From: Pseudopedobacter saltans DSM 12145
GTDB taxonomy: Bacteria > Bacteroidota > Bacteroidia > Sphingobacteriales > Sphingobacteriaceae
DNA length: 64,000 nucleotides
Assembly (NCBI RefSeq): GCF_000190735.1
Contig: NC_015177.1
Coordinates: 434,001 to 498,000 of the forward strand
Direction: 5' to 3'
Shown: positions 9,619-18,312 of the stretch, piece by piece
Layout of the letters: each line of letters opens with the position of its first letter
How positions within the stretch are numbered: the first letter of the stretch is position 1
Made by a program: the position numbers and the translations under genes
The notes under the pieces: generated by a model
Told to the model about the DNA's origin: nothing
What the model saw: only the letters and a program-made list of their open reading frames with translations
The model's database searches: none

Positions 9619-9647
9619 AGCCCGAAGATTTATCTTTGGGCTTTTTG
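9619..9647 (+). terminator. Rho-independent terminator of the arabinose operon
   Basis: AGCCCGAAGAT (9619-9629) pairs with ATCTTTGGGCT (9632-9642) with one G-U pair, followed by TTTTTG. It ends the araBDA transcript. The rest of the 321-base gap up to 9915 is AT-rich; a near-consensus TAGCTTTTGC box around 9885 may start the protease gene. Confidence 0.85.
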
Positions 9648-9915
9648 TTATTGGCATTTTTAATAAGTATAGAGCTTGTATTCTTGTTTATAGTTTTTCA
9701 TCTGTGGATATTTCGTTTGTGTCTTCCCCTGAAAGTATCATTTTTATGAAACCTAAATCCTAAAGTAGCCCGAACAAATGGACTGAAATCTCGTCCTATT
9801 CTTATTCTTGGTTATCTTGAAGGTGCCATATAGTTAATATATTGTTAAAAGTATTTTAAACTTAGTTCTAAAATAAGATATTCGTAGCTTTTGCATAAAT
9901 TATCAGAAGCACCTA

Positions 9916-11487
9916 ATGAAAAGGATCACCTTTATAACTAAGTCTATTTTTATACTCGCTATATTATTTTTTATTCCTGTTTTATTAATGGCTCAGAAAG
10001 CCAATTGGCAAAATCTAGATTTACATAAAGATGGTGTTTTTGGAATAAGCGCTGAAAAGGCCTACGACGAACTTTTGAAAGGTAAAACAGGGGTAAAGGT
10101 AAAAGTGGCTGTGCTGGATAGTGGGGTAGATATTGATCATGAAGACCTGTCAGCTGTTATCTGGAAAAATCCTTCAGAGGAGAAAAATGGGAAGGACGAT
10201 GATGGAAATGGCTATGTTGATGATGTATATGGCTGGAATTTTCTTGGGTCTTCAATAGGAAACGTGAATTACGACAATTTAGAACTGACCCGCTTGGTGA
10301 GATGTTATGACGAGAAATTCGGAGGTAGGGATTCTGCAGAGATTAAGATTTCTGAACAAAAAGATTACGAAATTTATAAAGACCTGAAAAATAAGCTAAC
10401 AGATAAAAAGCTGGATACTTTTAAGGAATTGGTCAGTATTGGAGCTGTTAAAAATACACTGGACTCTCTTGTTGAAATAATAGGAAAAGACAATCCTAGA
10501 AGCAAAGATTTTAAAAGATTGAAATTAAACGACTTTTCTCAGGAATATTTGGTGTCATTTCTTATTCACGAGCTTAAAAAAGAACCATATTCCTCTTTGT
10601 ACTACAATATGTTTGGTGAAACCATGAGGTATTATAAAGAACAGTTGCAGTATCATCTGAATGAACAGTTTAATTCCCGGGATACCGTTGGAGATAATTA
10701 TAAAAATGTCGAAGAAAGAATTTATGGGAATTCTGACGTTGTTGGGCCGGATGCTTTGCATGGTACGCATGTCGCGGGAATCATAGCTGCTACCCGGAAC
10801 AACAAAAAGGGTATAAATGGTGTAGCAGATAACGTTGAAATTATTTCTGTACGTTGTGTGCCTAACGGTGATGAAAGAGATAAAGATGTAGCAAATTCAA
10901 TTCGTTATGCTGTTGATAAAGGTGCGAAAATCATTAACATGAGCTTTGGGAAATCTTATTCGACCAATAAAAAAGCTGTGGACGAAGCTGTTAAGTATGC
11001 AATGTCAAAAGATGTATTGCTGGTACATGCAGCGGGAAACGATAATAAAAATTTGGAGCAGGAAGCCAACTTTCCAAATCGGCTTTATGAAAGTGGAGGA
11101 AGTGCTGTTGCCTGGTTGGAGGTTGGGGCTTCTTCCTGGAAAGCGGATAGCACATTAAAGGCTCCTTTTTCAAATTATGGAAAGACTAAAGTGGACGTTT
11201 TTGCACCTGGTGCAGCAATAAACAGTACTGTTCCCGGATCTAAATATCAAGTACAGAGCGGAACCAGTATGGCTGCCCCTGTAGTTTCTGGTGCTGCGGC
11301 AATTTTAAGGTCTTACTATCCAAATTTAACCGCTGTACAAGTGAAGGAAGTTATTATGAAATCGGCAATTCCTTTTAACGGAGAAGTAGTTGTTGATAAT
11401 GGTGAAAAAATTAGATTTAGTGATTTGTCCGTTTCTGGTGGGATTGTCAACATTTATGAGGCACTAAAATTGGCGAGTACATATTAA
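9916..11487 (+). CDS. Secreted S8 (subtilisin-like) serine peptidase
   Basis: A 523-aa protease with a signal peptide (about 1-26, ending LLMAQ) and the subtilase catalytic triad: Asp68 in AVLDSGVDIDHED, His282 in HGTHVAG and Ser451 in SGTSMAAPV. About 210 residues separate Asp and His, against about 30 in subtilisin. The extra charged, helical insert (residues 115-270) is typical of a Bacteroidota S8 subgroup but its role is unknown. No C-terminal sorting domain is seen: the chain ends soon after the catalytic domain. It is convergent with the porin gene across a shared terminator. Confidence 0.92.
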   Translation: MKRITFITKSIFILAILFFIPVLLMAQKANWQNLDLHKDGVFGISAEKAYDELLKGKTGVKVKVAVLDSGVDIDHEDLSAVIWKNPSEEKNGKDDDGNGYVDDVYGWNFLGSSIGNVNYDNLELTRLVRCYDEKFGGRDSAEIKISEQKDYEIYKDLKNKLTDKKLDTFKELVSIGAVKNTLDSLVEIIGKDNPRSKDFKRLKLNDFSQEYLVSFLIHELKKEPYSSLYYNMFGETMRYYKEQLQYHLNEQFNSRDTVGDNYKNVEERIYGNSDVVGPDALHGTHVAGIIAATRNNKKGINGVADNVEIISVRCVPNGDERDKDVANSIRYAVDKGAKIINMSFGKSYSTNKKAVDEAVKYAMSKDVLLVHAAGNDNKNLEQEANFPNRLYESGGSAVAWLEVGASSWKADSTLKAPFSNYGKTKVDVFAPGAAINSTVPGSKYQVQSGTSMAAPVVSGAAAILRSYYPNLTAVQVKEVIMKSAIPFNGEVVVDNGEKIRFSDLSVSGGIVNIYEALKLASTY

Positions 11488-11489
11488 TG

Positions 11490-11523
11490 AAACAGGGAGG
11501 TTAATTAAACCTCCCTGTTTTTG
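11490..11523. terminator. Bidirectional terminator between the S8 peptidase and porin genes
   Basis: A perfect 13-bp stem (11490-11502 with 11508-11520) around AATTA is flanked by T on the plus side and A on the other, so it can stop transcription from both convergent genes. Confidence 0.85.
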
Positions 11524-11525
11524 AT

Positions 11526-12572
11526 TTAAAAGGTATAAACTAAAGCAGCCGAAAATTGACAAGCTTTTTTCGTTGGCGTAAGAAAATCATCTTTTAAAAA
11601 CTCACTTTGCTTACTATTATCAAGTCTGATTTCAGGAATAAAGGTTAATCCACCATGTTTAAAATTAGCAGAAAGTGTGAAACTGGTTTTAGCATCACCT
11701 TCAATACCCCCCGCATCTTTTATTTTGAAATATTCGCCTCTTACACCTAAAAGAAAGTTGTTGCTGAATGCGTATTTTGGATAAAGAGCGACTCCCGTAT
11801 AACCGCCATCAGATTTTAATGTATAATCAGCAGCGTTTAAGCCTAAAGCAATCTTATTTGTAATATTATAGGAAGCGACAAGGTCTACTAATGTTCCTGA
11901 GCTGTAGTTTGCTTCACCACCTTCCGATGATCCGGTTAGGAAATTTACGTATATACTGGTATTTTCATTTGGCGTTATTCCTAATTGAGCACCAATATGT
12001 GAAACACCATTAAAGTCCTGATAACTATTCCAGTCGTTAAATAATCCTATCATACCACTTACTTTTTCCGAAAAACTATAATTAGCTTTTATTCCAGCAT
12101 TTTGAAATGGCCCTGCTCCGAATAGATAAGAGGTGGAATAATGAAAGTTTGCTGAAGGCGAGATGACCTCATAACCGATAAATGTGCCCATGAAACCCGC
12201 GGTAACACTCAGTTTGTCTGTAAAGGAATAGACTGCATAGAGGTTTTGGATGTGAAAACTGTTGTCGTTATTCGCGGGCGAGCCATCTCCATTTACAAGG
12301 GACCGATATTGTCCTCTTGGTCCGAAAGAAATCTCTCCAACAAAGGACGCCTTTCCGGTAGATTTTTTAAGCGCTAAGTCAAGCATTCCCAAAGAAATCG
12401 AGTTGTGATCTTCGGTAAAGTAAGTAGGAATGTTGGTTTGTTTAGCAAAATCATACTTCCAGTAAACATCTGCACTTCCAGATAATTCTAAAGGAAGTTT
12501 TTCTGTCTCTTGAGCGAATGTACCGGTACAGGAGAAAACAGATAGTGCGATTAAAAATGTGTTCTTTTTCAT
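11526..12572 (-). CDS. Outer-membrane beta-barrel porin (BBP2/OmpL-like family)
   Basis: A 348-aa protein with a signal peptide (ending GTFAQ), alternating amphipathic strands throughout and a C-terminal aromatic residue (ALVYTF), as expected of an outer-membrane barrel. The start ELSGSADVYWKYDF and the internal GMLDLALKK...FVGEISFGPRG fit the beta-barrel porin-2 family. Such porins often sit beside ammonium transporters in Bacteroidota, and this one is divergent from amt. A role in letting small nitrogen compounds through the outer membrane is an inference from that neighbour only. Confidence 0.78.
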   Translation of the reverse strand: MKKNTFLIALSVFSCTGTFAQETEKLPLELSGSADVYWKYDFAKQTNIPTYFTEDHNSISLGMLDLALKKSTGKASFVGEISFGPRGQYRSLVNGDGSPANNDNSFHIQNLYAVYSFTDKLSVTAGFMGTFIGYEVISPSANFHYSTSYLFGAGPFQNAGIKANYSFSEKVSGMIGLFNDWNSYQDFNGVSHIGAQLGITPNENTSIYVNFLTGSSEGGEANYSSGTLVDLVASYNITNKIALGLNAADYTLKSDGGYTGVALYPKYAFSNNFLLGVRGEYFKIKDAGGIEGDAKTSFTLSANFKHGGLTFIPEIRLDNSKQSEFLKDDFLTPTKKACQFSAALVYTF

Positions 12573-13061
12573 AAAAGTGGTTTTTAGGGTGATATTATGT
12601 TTGTTTTTTAGTGTTATTACTAGTTTTTATCACTTATGAAAAAGATTTGTAGGTTTTTTTGACTGATTTTTTGTTTTTAGTATAAAATTTGTTCTTGTCT
12701 GGTTGTATTTTTTGAATTTTTGTGTAAATATTGGTTTATTTTTTGGTAAAATAAAAATTAATTCACCTAATTTTTCATTATTTGCTTGTTTTTATATGTT
12801 TTTGTTGAATTTTTATTGACTTATTTTTATTTTTTTAGCTTTTATGTTGCGATTATGGTAAAAAATAAGGTGTGTTTTGTTTTTTTAATGAAATAAATAT
12901 AAAAATTTACTTTTTTTTAATTAAAATGATTTTTTAATTTGAATTTGATAATAAAAACTGTTTAAATTTGTGTTATGTTCAATTAAAGTCTTTTTGTTTT
13001 GAATTTTTGTTAATTGAAACTGATTTGTAGGATTAAATTAAAACCATTAAAGTGATTAATT
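12573..13061. other. T-rich, C-poor divergent intergenic region
   Basis: This 489-base gap between the divergent porin and ammonium transporter genes is extremely AT-rich. Its plus strand is full of T runs and G but almost lacks C over several hundred bases. It holds the amt promoter near its right end. I see no frame, no sigma-54 (-24/-12) element and no strong hairpin. Confidence 0.6.
12938..12970 (+). promoter_or_regulatory. Putative promoter of the ammonium transporter gene
   Basis: A TTTG -33 element (12938-12941) and a perfect -7 box TAAATTTG (12963-12970) are 21 bases apart. Transcription would begin near 12977, leaving a leader of about 85 bases before the ATG. Confidence 0.5.
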
Positions 13062-14366
13062 ATGAAAAAGTACTTACCATTTGTTATACTTATTATACTG
13101 TGTGTAATAGGTTTGTTTACAGCTACAGTTCCAACGGGTGGCGGAGAAAATCCTGACTTAAACACAGGAGATACAGCCTGGTTATTAACTTCATCTGCTT
13201 TGGTGTTGATAATGACACCGGGATTGGCATTTTTCTATGGAGGTATGGTGAGTAAAAAGAATGTGATCTCCACTATGTTGCAGAGTTTTATCTGTATGTG
13301 TTTAATAACGGTAATATGGGTTTTTTTTGGTTTCAGTTTGGCTTTTGGAGAAGATATAGGGGGGATTATTGGTAATCCATCAACCTTCTATATGATGAGC
13401 GGAGTACTGGGTAATGCCTCCTGGGTCGCTCTTCCAACTGTTCCAATAGCATTATTTGCAATGTTTCAATTGAAATTTGCTATTATCACACCGGCTTTAA
13501 TCACCGGAGCATTTGCAGAGCGTGTTAAATTCAATTCATTCTTAATTTTTATTACACTTTTCTCAATATTTATATACTCGCCTTTGGCGCATGCAACATG
13601 GCATCCTGAAGGTATATTGGCGAAATTTGGTGTTTTGGATTTTGCGGGAGGAACAGTAGTTCATATGTCAGCAGGTTGGGCTGCGCTGGCTGCAGCAATT
13701 TATTTAAAAGGAAGAATAAATATATCACATAATCCAGCAAGAATAAGCTACGTGATTTTAGGTACTGCCTTACTATGGTTTGGTTGGTTTGGTTTCAATG
13801 CGGGTTCTGCAGGTGGAGCAAATACGTTGGCAGCATATGCTTTTGCAACAACAACTACGGCTTCGTCTGCAGCAGCCTTAGCATGGATATTTTTCGACAT
13901 TGTAAGAGGGAAAAAGCCTTCAGCAATGGGGACTTGTATAGGGGCTGTTGTAGGGTTGGTGGCTATAACTCCGGCAGCTGGATTTGTTAGTATACCTCAT
14001 TCTATTGTAATAGGAGTGGTAGCTGCTATAATCAGTAATCTGGTTGTTATCTGGCGAAGTAAAACTAATATCGATGATACATTAGATGTTTTTCCATGTC
14101 ACGGCGTTGGTGGTATGGTTGGTATGGTCTTAACCGGCGTCTTTGCGCATAATTCTATTAACGGAGTTGTGACTGATAATGGTTTATTTTTTGGTGAAAC
14201 AAAGCTCTTTGTTGCACATCTTGTAGCGCTGGTTGCTGTTTCAGTTTTTGCATTCTTTGGTTCTCTTTTATTGTTGAAAATTACAGACTTGATTTCACCA
14301 ATCAGGGTACATGAAGAAGCAGAGACTGTGGGGTTGGATAGATCTCAACATGACGAAGAACTATGA
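13062..14366 (+). CDS. amtB: Ammonium transporter (Amt family)
   Basis: A 434-aa inner-membrane channel protein with a cleavable-looking N-terminus and eleven predicted membrane spans. Family marks are PGLAFFYGGMV near residue 55, the NAGSAGGANTLAA segment, and the two pore histidines in VVHMSAGWAAL and FPCHGVGGMVG. It brings ammonium or ammonia into the cell for assimilation. No glnK/PII gene is next to it, which is unusual compared with proteobacteria. The C-terminal tail ending HDEEL is cytoplasmic. A strong terminator follows. Confidence 0.95.
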   Translation: MKKYLPFVILIILCVIGLFTATVPTGGGENPDLNTGDTAWLLTSSALVLIMTPGLAFFYGGMVSKKNVISTMLQSFICMCLITVIWVFFGFSLAFGEDIGGIIGNPSTFYMMSGVLGNASWVALPTVPIALFAMFQLKFAIITPALITGAFAERVKFNSFLIFITLFSIFIYSPLAHATWHPEGILAKFGVLDFAGGTVVHMSAGWAALAAAIYLKGRINISHNPARISYVILGTALLWFGWFGFNAGSAGGANTLAAYAFATTTTASSAAALAWIFFDIVRGKKPSAMGTCIGAVVGLVAITPAAGFVSIPHSIVIGVVAAIISNLVVIWRSKTNIDDTLDVFPCHGVGGMVGMVLTGVFAHNSINGVVTDNGLFFGETKLFVAHLVALVAVSVFAFFGSLLLLKITDLISPIRVHEEAETVGLDRSQHDEEL

Positions 14367-14385
14367 TGTAAGCAAATTGTTTTGT

Positions 14386-14418
14386 AAGTCCGGATACATT
14401 ATCCGGACTTTTTTTTAT
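14386..14418. terminator. Rho-independent terminator after amtB
   Basis: A perfect 10-bp stem AAGTCCGGAT/ATCCGGACTT (14386-14395 with 14401-14410) with loop ACATT is followed by eight T residues. It stops amtB and lies directly before the end of the convergent HAD gene. Confidence 0.9.
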
Positions 14419-14420
14419 TT

Positions 14421-15215
14421 TTATATAACACCAAAGTGTTTTAAGGCATTGGCAATTCCATCTCCATCAACAGCGTCGGTAATATAATCTGCAATAGCTT
14501 TAACCTCTCTATTGGCATTTCCCATAGCTATTCCTATACCTGCAGTTTTAAGCATTTCGATGTCATTTCCACCGTCTCCAAAAGCTAACGTTTCAGAAAT
14601 ATCAATATCCAAATGTTTAGTGAAAGCAATTAGCCCGGTACCTTTATTTGAGTTTTTTAAATTCACATCAGCAAAAAGATGGGTCCATCTGCTTGTTTCG
14701 CATTCTGTTAAGGCATTTTGAATTAAATGCTCGTCTTCATCTGGATTGATAAATACATTCATTTGTATTATGTCTTTTTTTAGCCCTTCTTCCATGGTTT
14801 CGGTTTCCATAGTTAGCGGAAGGTTTAGCAGATTGAATACTTCTATCACCTCATTGTCGACATAATTGATTTTATTATCAAATTCGGACATGAATATACA
14901 CGGAAAGCGTTTCACTTCTTTCTGGTATTTTATAAGCGCTTCAATATTTTCTTTAGGGATTGCTCGTTTATGAAAAATTTCTTTGTTGTGGCCCACGCAC
15001 AAATTTCCGTTGAATGTAAGATATCCATCAAAATCTATCTCCTTTAAATGTGAAAGTTGATTGGTTGATCTTCCTGTGGCAACGATTATTTTTATTCCTT
15101 TTTCTTTTAAAGTCTTGATAGCATCTAAGGTCGATTGCGGGATTTTATGAGTTTCAAAACTTATCAGAGTACCATCTACGTCAAAAAATACGGCTTTAAT
15201 CATCTTTTTTTTCAT
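14421..15215 (-). CDS. Cof-type HAD-IIB hydrolase
   Basis: A 264-aa sugar-phosphate-phosphatase-like enzyme of the haloacid dehalogenase superfamily. Motif I is FFDVDGTL with the nucleophile and acid/base aspartates; motif II is IIVATGRS; motif IV is FGDGGNDIEML, and LKTAGIGIAMGNA follows, all typical of the Cof subfamily with a C2B cap (about residues 85-190). The natural substrate cannot be told from sequence. A second in-frame ATG four codons in (MIKAVFF) may be the true start. Confidence 0.88.
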   Translation of the reverse strand: MKKKMIKAVFFDVDGTLISFETHKIPQSTLDAIKTLKEKGIKIIVATGRSTNQLSHLKEIDFDGYLTFNGNLCVGHNKEIFHKRAIPKENIEALIKYQKEVKRFPCIFMSEFDNKINYVDNEVIEVFNLLNLPLTMETETMEEGLKKDIIQMNVFINPDEDEHLIQNALTECETSRWTHLFADVNLKNSNKGTGLIAFTKHLDIDISETLAFGDGGNDIEMLKTAGIGIAMGNANREVKAIADYITDAVDGDGIANALKHFGVI

Positions 15216-15439
15216 CCATGCAAATTTGCTGAATAAAATCTACTGTAATGTTTGTTTTGGGTAAAAGGTGGAATTAATAAACTTAAGGATCAATCGGAAT
15301 TTCTGGGGGGAATGTTGGTAATTTGTTTACTTTGTAAATGAATAACGAAATAACCGCAGAAGTAGTACTGTTATAGCTTAATTAATATAGAAAACCTCTT
15401 AAATGAAAAAAGCCCATCTTTTGATGAGCTTTTCTAGCG

Positions 15440-15513
15440 TAGCGGAGACGGGAGTTGAACCCGTGACCTCAGGGTTATGAATCCTGCGCTCTAACCATCT
15501 GAGCTACCCCGCC
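15440..15513 (-). tRNA. tRNA-Met (anticodon CAT)
   Basis: A complete cloverleaf on the minus strand: acceptor GGCGGGG pairs with CTCCGCT (with G-U at the end pair), the D arm starts TAGCTCAG, the anticodon loop is TTCATAA and the T arm contains GGGTTCAACTCCC. The discriminator is A and no CCA is encoded. The D-arm and acceptor make it an elongator Met tRNA; a lysidine-modified Ile tRNA with the same anticodon cannot be fully excluded. Confidence 0.93.
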
Positions 15514-15537
15514 AGGACACTTTCTTAAAAAGTGATG

Positions 15538-15545
15538 CAAATATA
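15538..15545 (-). promoter_or_regulatory. -7 box of the tRNA-Met gene
   Basis: TATATTTG on the minus strand fits the Bacteroidota -7 consensus and ends 24 bases before the tRNA 5' end. No clear -33 element was found. Confidence 0.5.
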
Positions 15546-15688
15546 AGGTAAAATACTTATCATGGGAAATGGAAAAAAGAAAAATGTAGAAATAATTTGT
15601 AATGTATTCATTCTTAGGCTTAAAATTTTTAGCTTGGAAATAGCAAGCAATTTTAGAATGCTTTTGTTCTTAATGAAAATAAATAGAT

Positions 15689-16210
15689 ATGGAAATGTAC
15701 TTAAATATAGCTTTCAGGTGCTTAGTGGTTTATGTGTTTATGATTTTGGCAATTCGCCTGACAGGGAAGAAAGAACTTACGCAGCTGAATACAATAGATG
15801 TTATTTTGATATTGCTAATAAGTAATGCAGTGCAGAATGCTATGGTTGGTCCCGATTCGAGCTTATCTGGCGGTATAGTAGCGGCAGGCGTTTTGTTCCT
15901 CCTGAATTTTTTGATGAAAAAAGTAATGTTCAGAAGTAAAAGAATCAGACAGTTTATGCTTCAGAAACCACAAGTATTGATTCATGATGGAAAGATGGAT
16001 TTTGAAATGCTACACAAACTGGATATATCTAATGATGAATTGGAAGAAGCTATGCGAGAACATGGTATCGATGAAATAAAAAGTATAAAATTGGCAATGA
16101 TGGAAGTCGATGGCAATATTAGCATTATTACAGGAAAAACAGATTTGAAACGTACGGTCTTTAAAAGAAAGAGAGTGCACAAAACGTTAAGTAAGACCGC
16201 ATTGATGTAA
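15689..16210 (+). CDS. DUF421 (YetF/YcaP-like) membrane protein
   Basis: A 173-aa protein with two or three N-terminal membrane spans (about 8-30, 38-58, 62-80) and a small cytoplasmic C-terminal domain. The N-terminal RLTGKKELTQLNTIDVILILLISNA and PQVLIHDGKMDFEMLHK, with DELEEAMREHGIDEI, are the DUF421/YetF pattern. The function of the family is not established. It seems to be a single gene after the tRNA. Confidence 0.85.
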   Translation: MEMYLNIAFRCLVVYVFMILAIRLTGKKELTQLNTIDVILILLISNAVQNAMVGPDSSLSGGIVAAGVLFLLNFLMKKVMFRSKRIRQFMLQKPQVLIHDGKMDFEMLHKLDISNDELEEAMREHGIDEIKSIKLAMMEVDGNISIITGKTDLKRTVFKRKRVHKTLSKTALM

Positions 16211-16352
16211 AAGGATGGTATATTAGTTTGTGTTAAGTCAGTATTTACCTAGCTTTTATAAAAACTATTGGAAATCTAAACTTAATTACTTTTCTTTAGA
16301 AAAGTAAAGGTGATGCAAGGAGCGATCATCGTAATGTTTATAAACTAAGTGC

Positions 16353-16736
16353 ATGTCAGAGAAAGTACAGTTTACATTGGAATATGAGGTAAAATCATCT
16401 CCTCGCATTTTATACAGTTTTATCAGTGAGCCTAATGGACTTGCTCAATGGTTTGCCGATGAGGTGCATTATAGAGATCAGGTATATAGCTTTAAGTGGG
16501 ATGACGGCGAAGAGAAAAAAGCTAAGAAGGTATTAGCTAAGGAAAATAAGCAAATCCGTTTTGCCTGGTTGGATGGTGACGAAGGATATTATTTTGATAT
16601 GGAAATTAGTAAGGATGAGTTAACCAATGATGTAGCTCTTATTATTACAGATTTTTCCAGACAGGAAAACTTGAAAGACAGACAACTCATTTGGGATAAT
16701 CAGATAGATACTTTGCTAAGTGTAGTTGGAGCCTAA
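16353..16736 (+). CDS. START-like (SRPBCC) domain protein
   Basis: A 127-aa protein of the AHSA1/START-like superfamily, recognised by FTLEYEVKSSPRILYSFISEP at the start, GLAQWFADEV, FKWDDGEEKKAKKV and FAWLDGDE. These helix-grip folds bind hydrophobic ligands, but no ligand is known for this subgroup. It lies 21 bases upstream of the LptF/G-type permease, an association that is conserved in Bacteroidota, so a link to the cell envelope is plausible but inferred. Confidence 0.8.
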   Translation: MSEKVQFTLEYEVKSSPRILYSFISEPNGLAQWFADEVHYRDQVYSFKWDDGEEKKAKKVLAKENKQIRFAWLDGDEGYYFDMEISKDELTNDVALIITDFSRQENLKDRQLIWDNQIDTLLSVVGA

Positions 16737-16745
16737 TTTTTTTTC

Positions 16746-16753
16746 TACTTTTG
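16746..16753 (+). promoter_or_regulatory. -7 box directly before the LptF/G-type gene
   Basis: TACTTTTG fits TAnnTTTG; a TTGG -33-like element lies about 19 bases upstream, at the very end of the START-like gene. The box ends four bases before the GTG start, which would give a leaderless or nearly leaderless mRNA. Confidence 0.5.
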
Positions 16754-16757
16754 CAGA

Positions 16758-18188
16758 GTGAAAAAAATACATCTTTTAATCGTAAAAGCATTTATTAAGC
16801 CATTTTTCGTCACTTTTTTTATAGTGATGTTTGTCTTGCTGATGCTTTTTTTGTTTAAATATATAGATGATTTAATAGGCAAAGGTTTTGAATGGTATGT
16901 GATACTCCAGTTACTTGGATATGCTGCAGCAACAAATGTTGCGATGGCCTTACCTTTGGCCGTTCTGCTTTCGTCTATTATGACCTTTGGAAATTTGGGC
17001 GAAAATTATGAGCTTGTTGCCATAAAATCAGCCGGAATTTCTTTACAGAGAGCCATGGCACCGCTTTTTATAATGGTGACAGGACTTAGTATAGCTGCGT
17101 TTATATTTTCCGATTATATGCTACCAGTAGCCAATTTAAAAATGGGCTCACTTTTATATGATGTTAGGAACCAAAAAGCAGCTTTTCTTATTGAGGAAGG
17201 AGTGTTTAATAACAGTATTCCGGGTTATTCTATTCGTGTAGAGCAAAAGGATAAAGACGGAAAAACTTTAAAAGATGTTGTTATATACGATCATACAAAA
17301 GGTTCAGGAAATACGAATGTCCTTATGGCCGATACGGGCGAAATGTATAAAACAGACGACGAGAAATATTTAGTTTTGGTTTTAAAACATGGAGTAAGAT
17401 ACGAGGAGTCTGCCGGACAACGAACCTATAACCCAAGAGAACGTTTGGTACGATATAAGTTTGATGAAACTATGCAGAAATTCGATCTTTCTTCCTTTAA
17501 CTTTAAAAGAGAAGATGAAAATCTGTTTAAAAATAATTATCAGATGCTGAATCTGAAAGAGTTGGATTCTGCGAAACTGGCGAGTATTAAATATTTTGAT
17601 AGTTTAGCCAATGATCTTTTCAGACAAATAAAACCCAGCTATAAAATATTCTACCAAACTGCAAACTTCAGGAAAGCTAAAGGTGAAGCTAAGTTAAACT
17701 TGAAAAAAGATGGTGTTCTCGCGGGTATTACAGCAGAACAACAGGAAATGGTAGTTGAAAATGCTACTCAAACGGTTCGGTCTGTGAAAGAAACCATTGA
17801 AACGAGAAGTACAGAAACACAGGATCTTTTTAAAGTTATTACCAGATATATTATAGAATATAATAGGAAATTTACGTTGTCGGTTTCCTGTTTGGTATTG
17901 TTTTTTATTGGGGCTCCATTAGGAGCTATTATTCGAAAGGGCGGACTAGGGCTTCCGGTGGTCGTTTCTGTGATTTTTTTTCTGATTTATCATATTATCA
18001 GCACAATAGGTGAGAAGATGGCCAGGGACGGAACTATATCTCCTTTATTAGGAATGTGGATTGCTATTTTTGTGTTGACACCACTTGGTTTATTCTTAAC
18101 CTATAAAGCAACTGCTGATTCGGCCTTATTTGATGTCGAATATTATAAAAACATTATAAAAAGATTCTTTAAAAAGAAAGAAAAGTAA
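16758..18188 (+). CDS. LptF/LptG-family lipopolysaccharide export permease (YjgP/YjgQ)
   Basis: A 476-aa inner-membrane permease. Three N-terminal membrane spans (about 12-35, 50-75, 95-118) and three C-terminal ones (about 378-470) flank a large periplasmic domain, as in LptF and LptG, which move LPS out of the inner membrane with LptB. Family marks are NVAMALPLAVLLSSIMTFG and LFFIGAPLGAIIRKGGLGLPVV. The start codon is GTG. The periplasmic domain carries a long helical insert (about 270-365) typical of Bacteroidota members. Whether it is LptF or LptG cannot be settled. Confidence 0.87.
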   Translation: MKKIHLLIVKAFIKPFFVTFFIVMFVLLMLFLFKYIDDLIGKGFEWYVILQLLGYAAATNVAMALPLAVLLSSIMTFGNLGENYELVAIKSAGISLQRAMAPLFIMVTGLSIAAFIFSDYMLPVANLKMGSLLYDVRNQKAAFLIEEGVFNNSIPGYSIRVEQKDKDGKTLKDVVIYDHTKGSGNTNVLMADTGEMYKTDDEKYLVLVLKHGVRYEESAGQRTYNPRERLVRYKFDETMQKFDLSSFNFKREDENLFKNNYQMLNLKELDSAKLASIKYFDSLANDLFRQIKPSYKIFYQTANFRKAKGEAKLNLKKDGVLAGITAEQQEMVVENATQTVRSVKETIETRSTETQDLFKVITRYIIEYNRKFTLSVSCLVLFFIGAPLGAIIRKGGLGLPVVVSVIFFLIYHIISTIGEKMARDGTISPLLGMWIAIFVLTPLGLFLTYKATADSALFDVEYYKNIIKRFFKKKEK

Positions 18189-18257
18189 TAGTACCAATAT
18201 CATCCAGATGTTACATAAATATGGCTTTTCATTCAAAATAGCCCGAGTAAAATTGGT

Positions 18258-18265
18258 TAACTTTG
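18258..18265 (+). promoter_or_regulatory. -7 box upstream of ribBA
   Basis: TAACTTTG fits the Bacteroidota -7 consensus 47 bases before the ribBA start. No clear -33 element and no FMN riboswitch fold were seen in the 124-base gap. Confidence 0.45.
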
Positions 18266-18312
18266 AATAGTTTTTTTGAGAATCAAAAAATCTTATTTAA
18301 TAACATGTCTGT

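Noticed and set aside
12573-13061. Possible sigma-54 promoter for the ammonium transporter
   Set aside because: No TGGCAC-N5-TTGC-like element was found; a TAnnTTTG promoter explains the gene.
18189-18312. Possible FMN riboswitch before ribBA
   Set aside because: The 124-base gap is too short and lacks the conserved FMN-aptamer strings.
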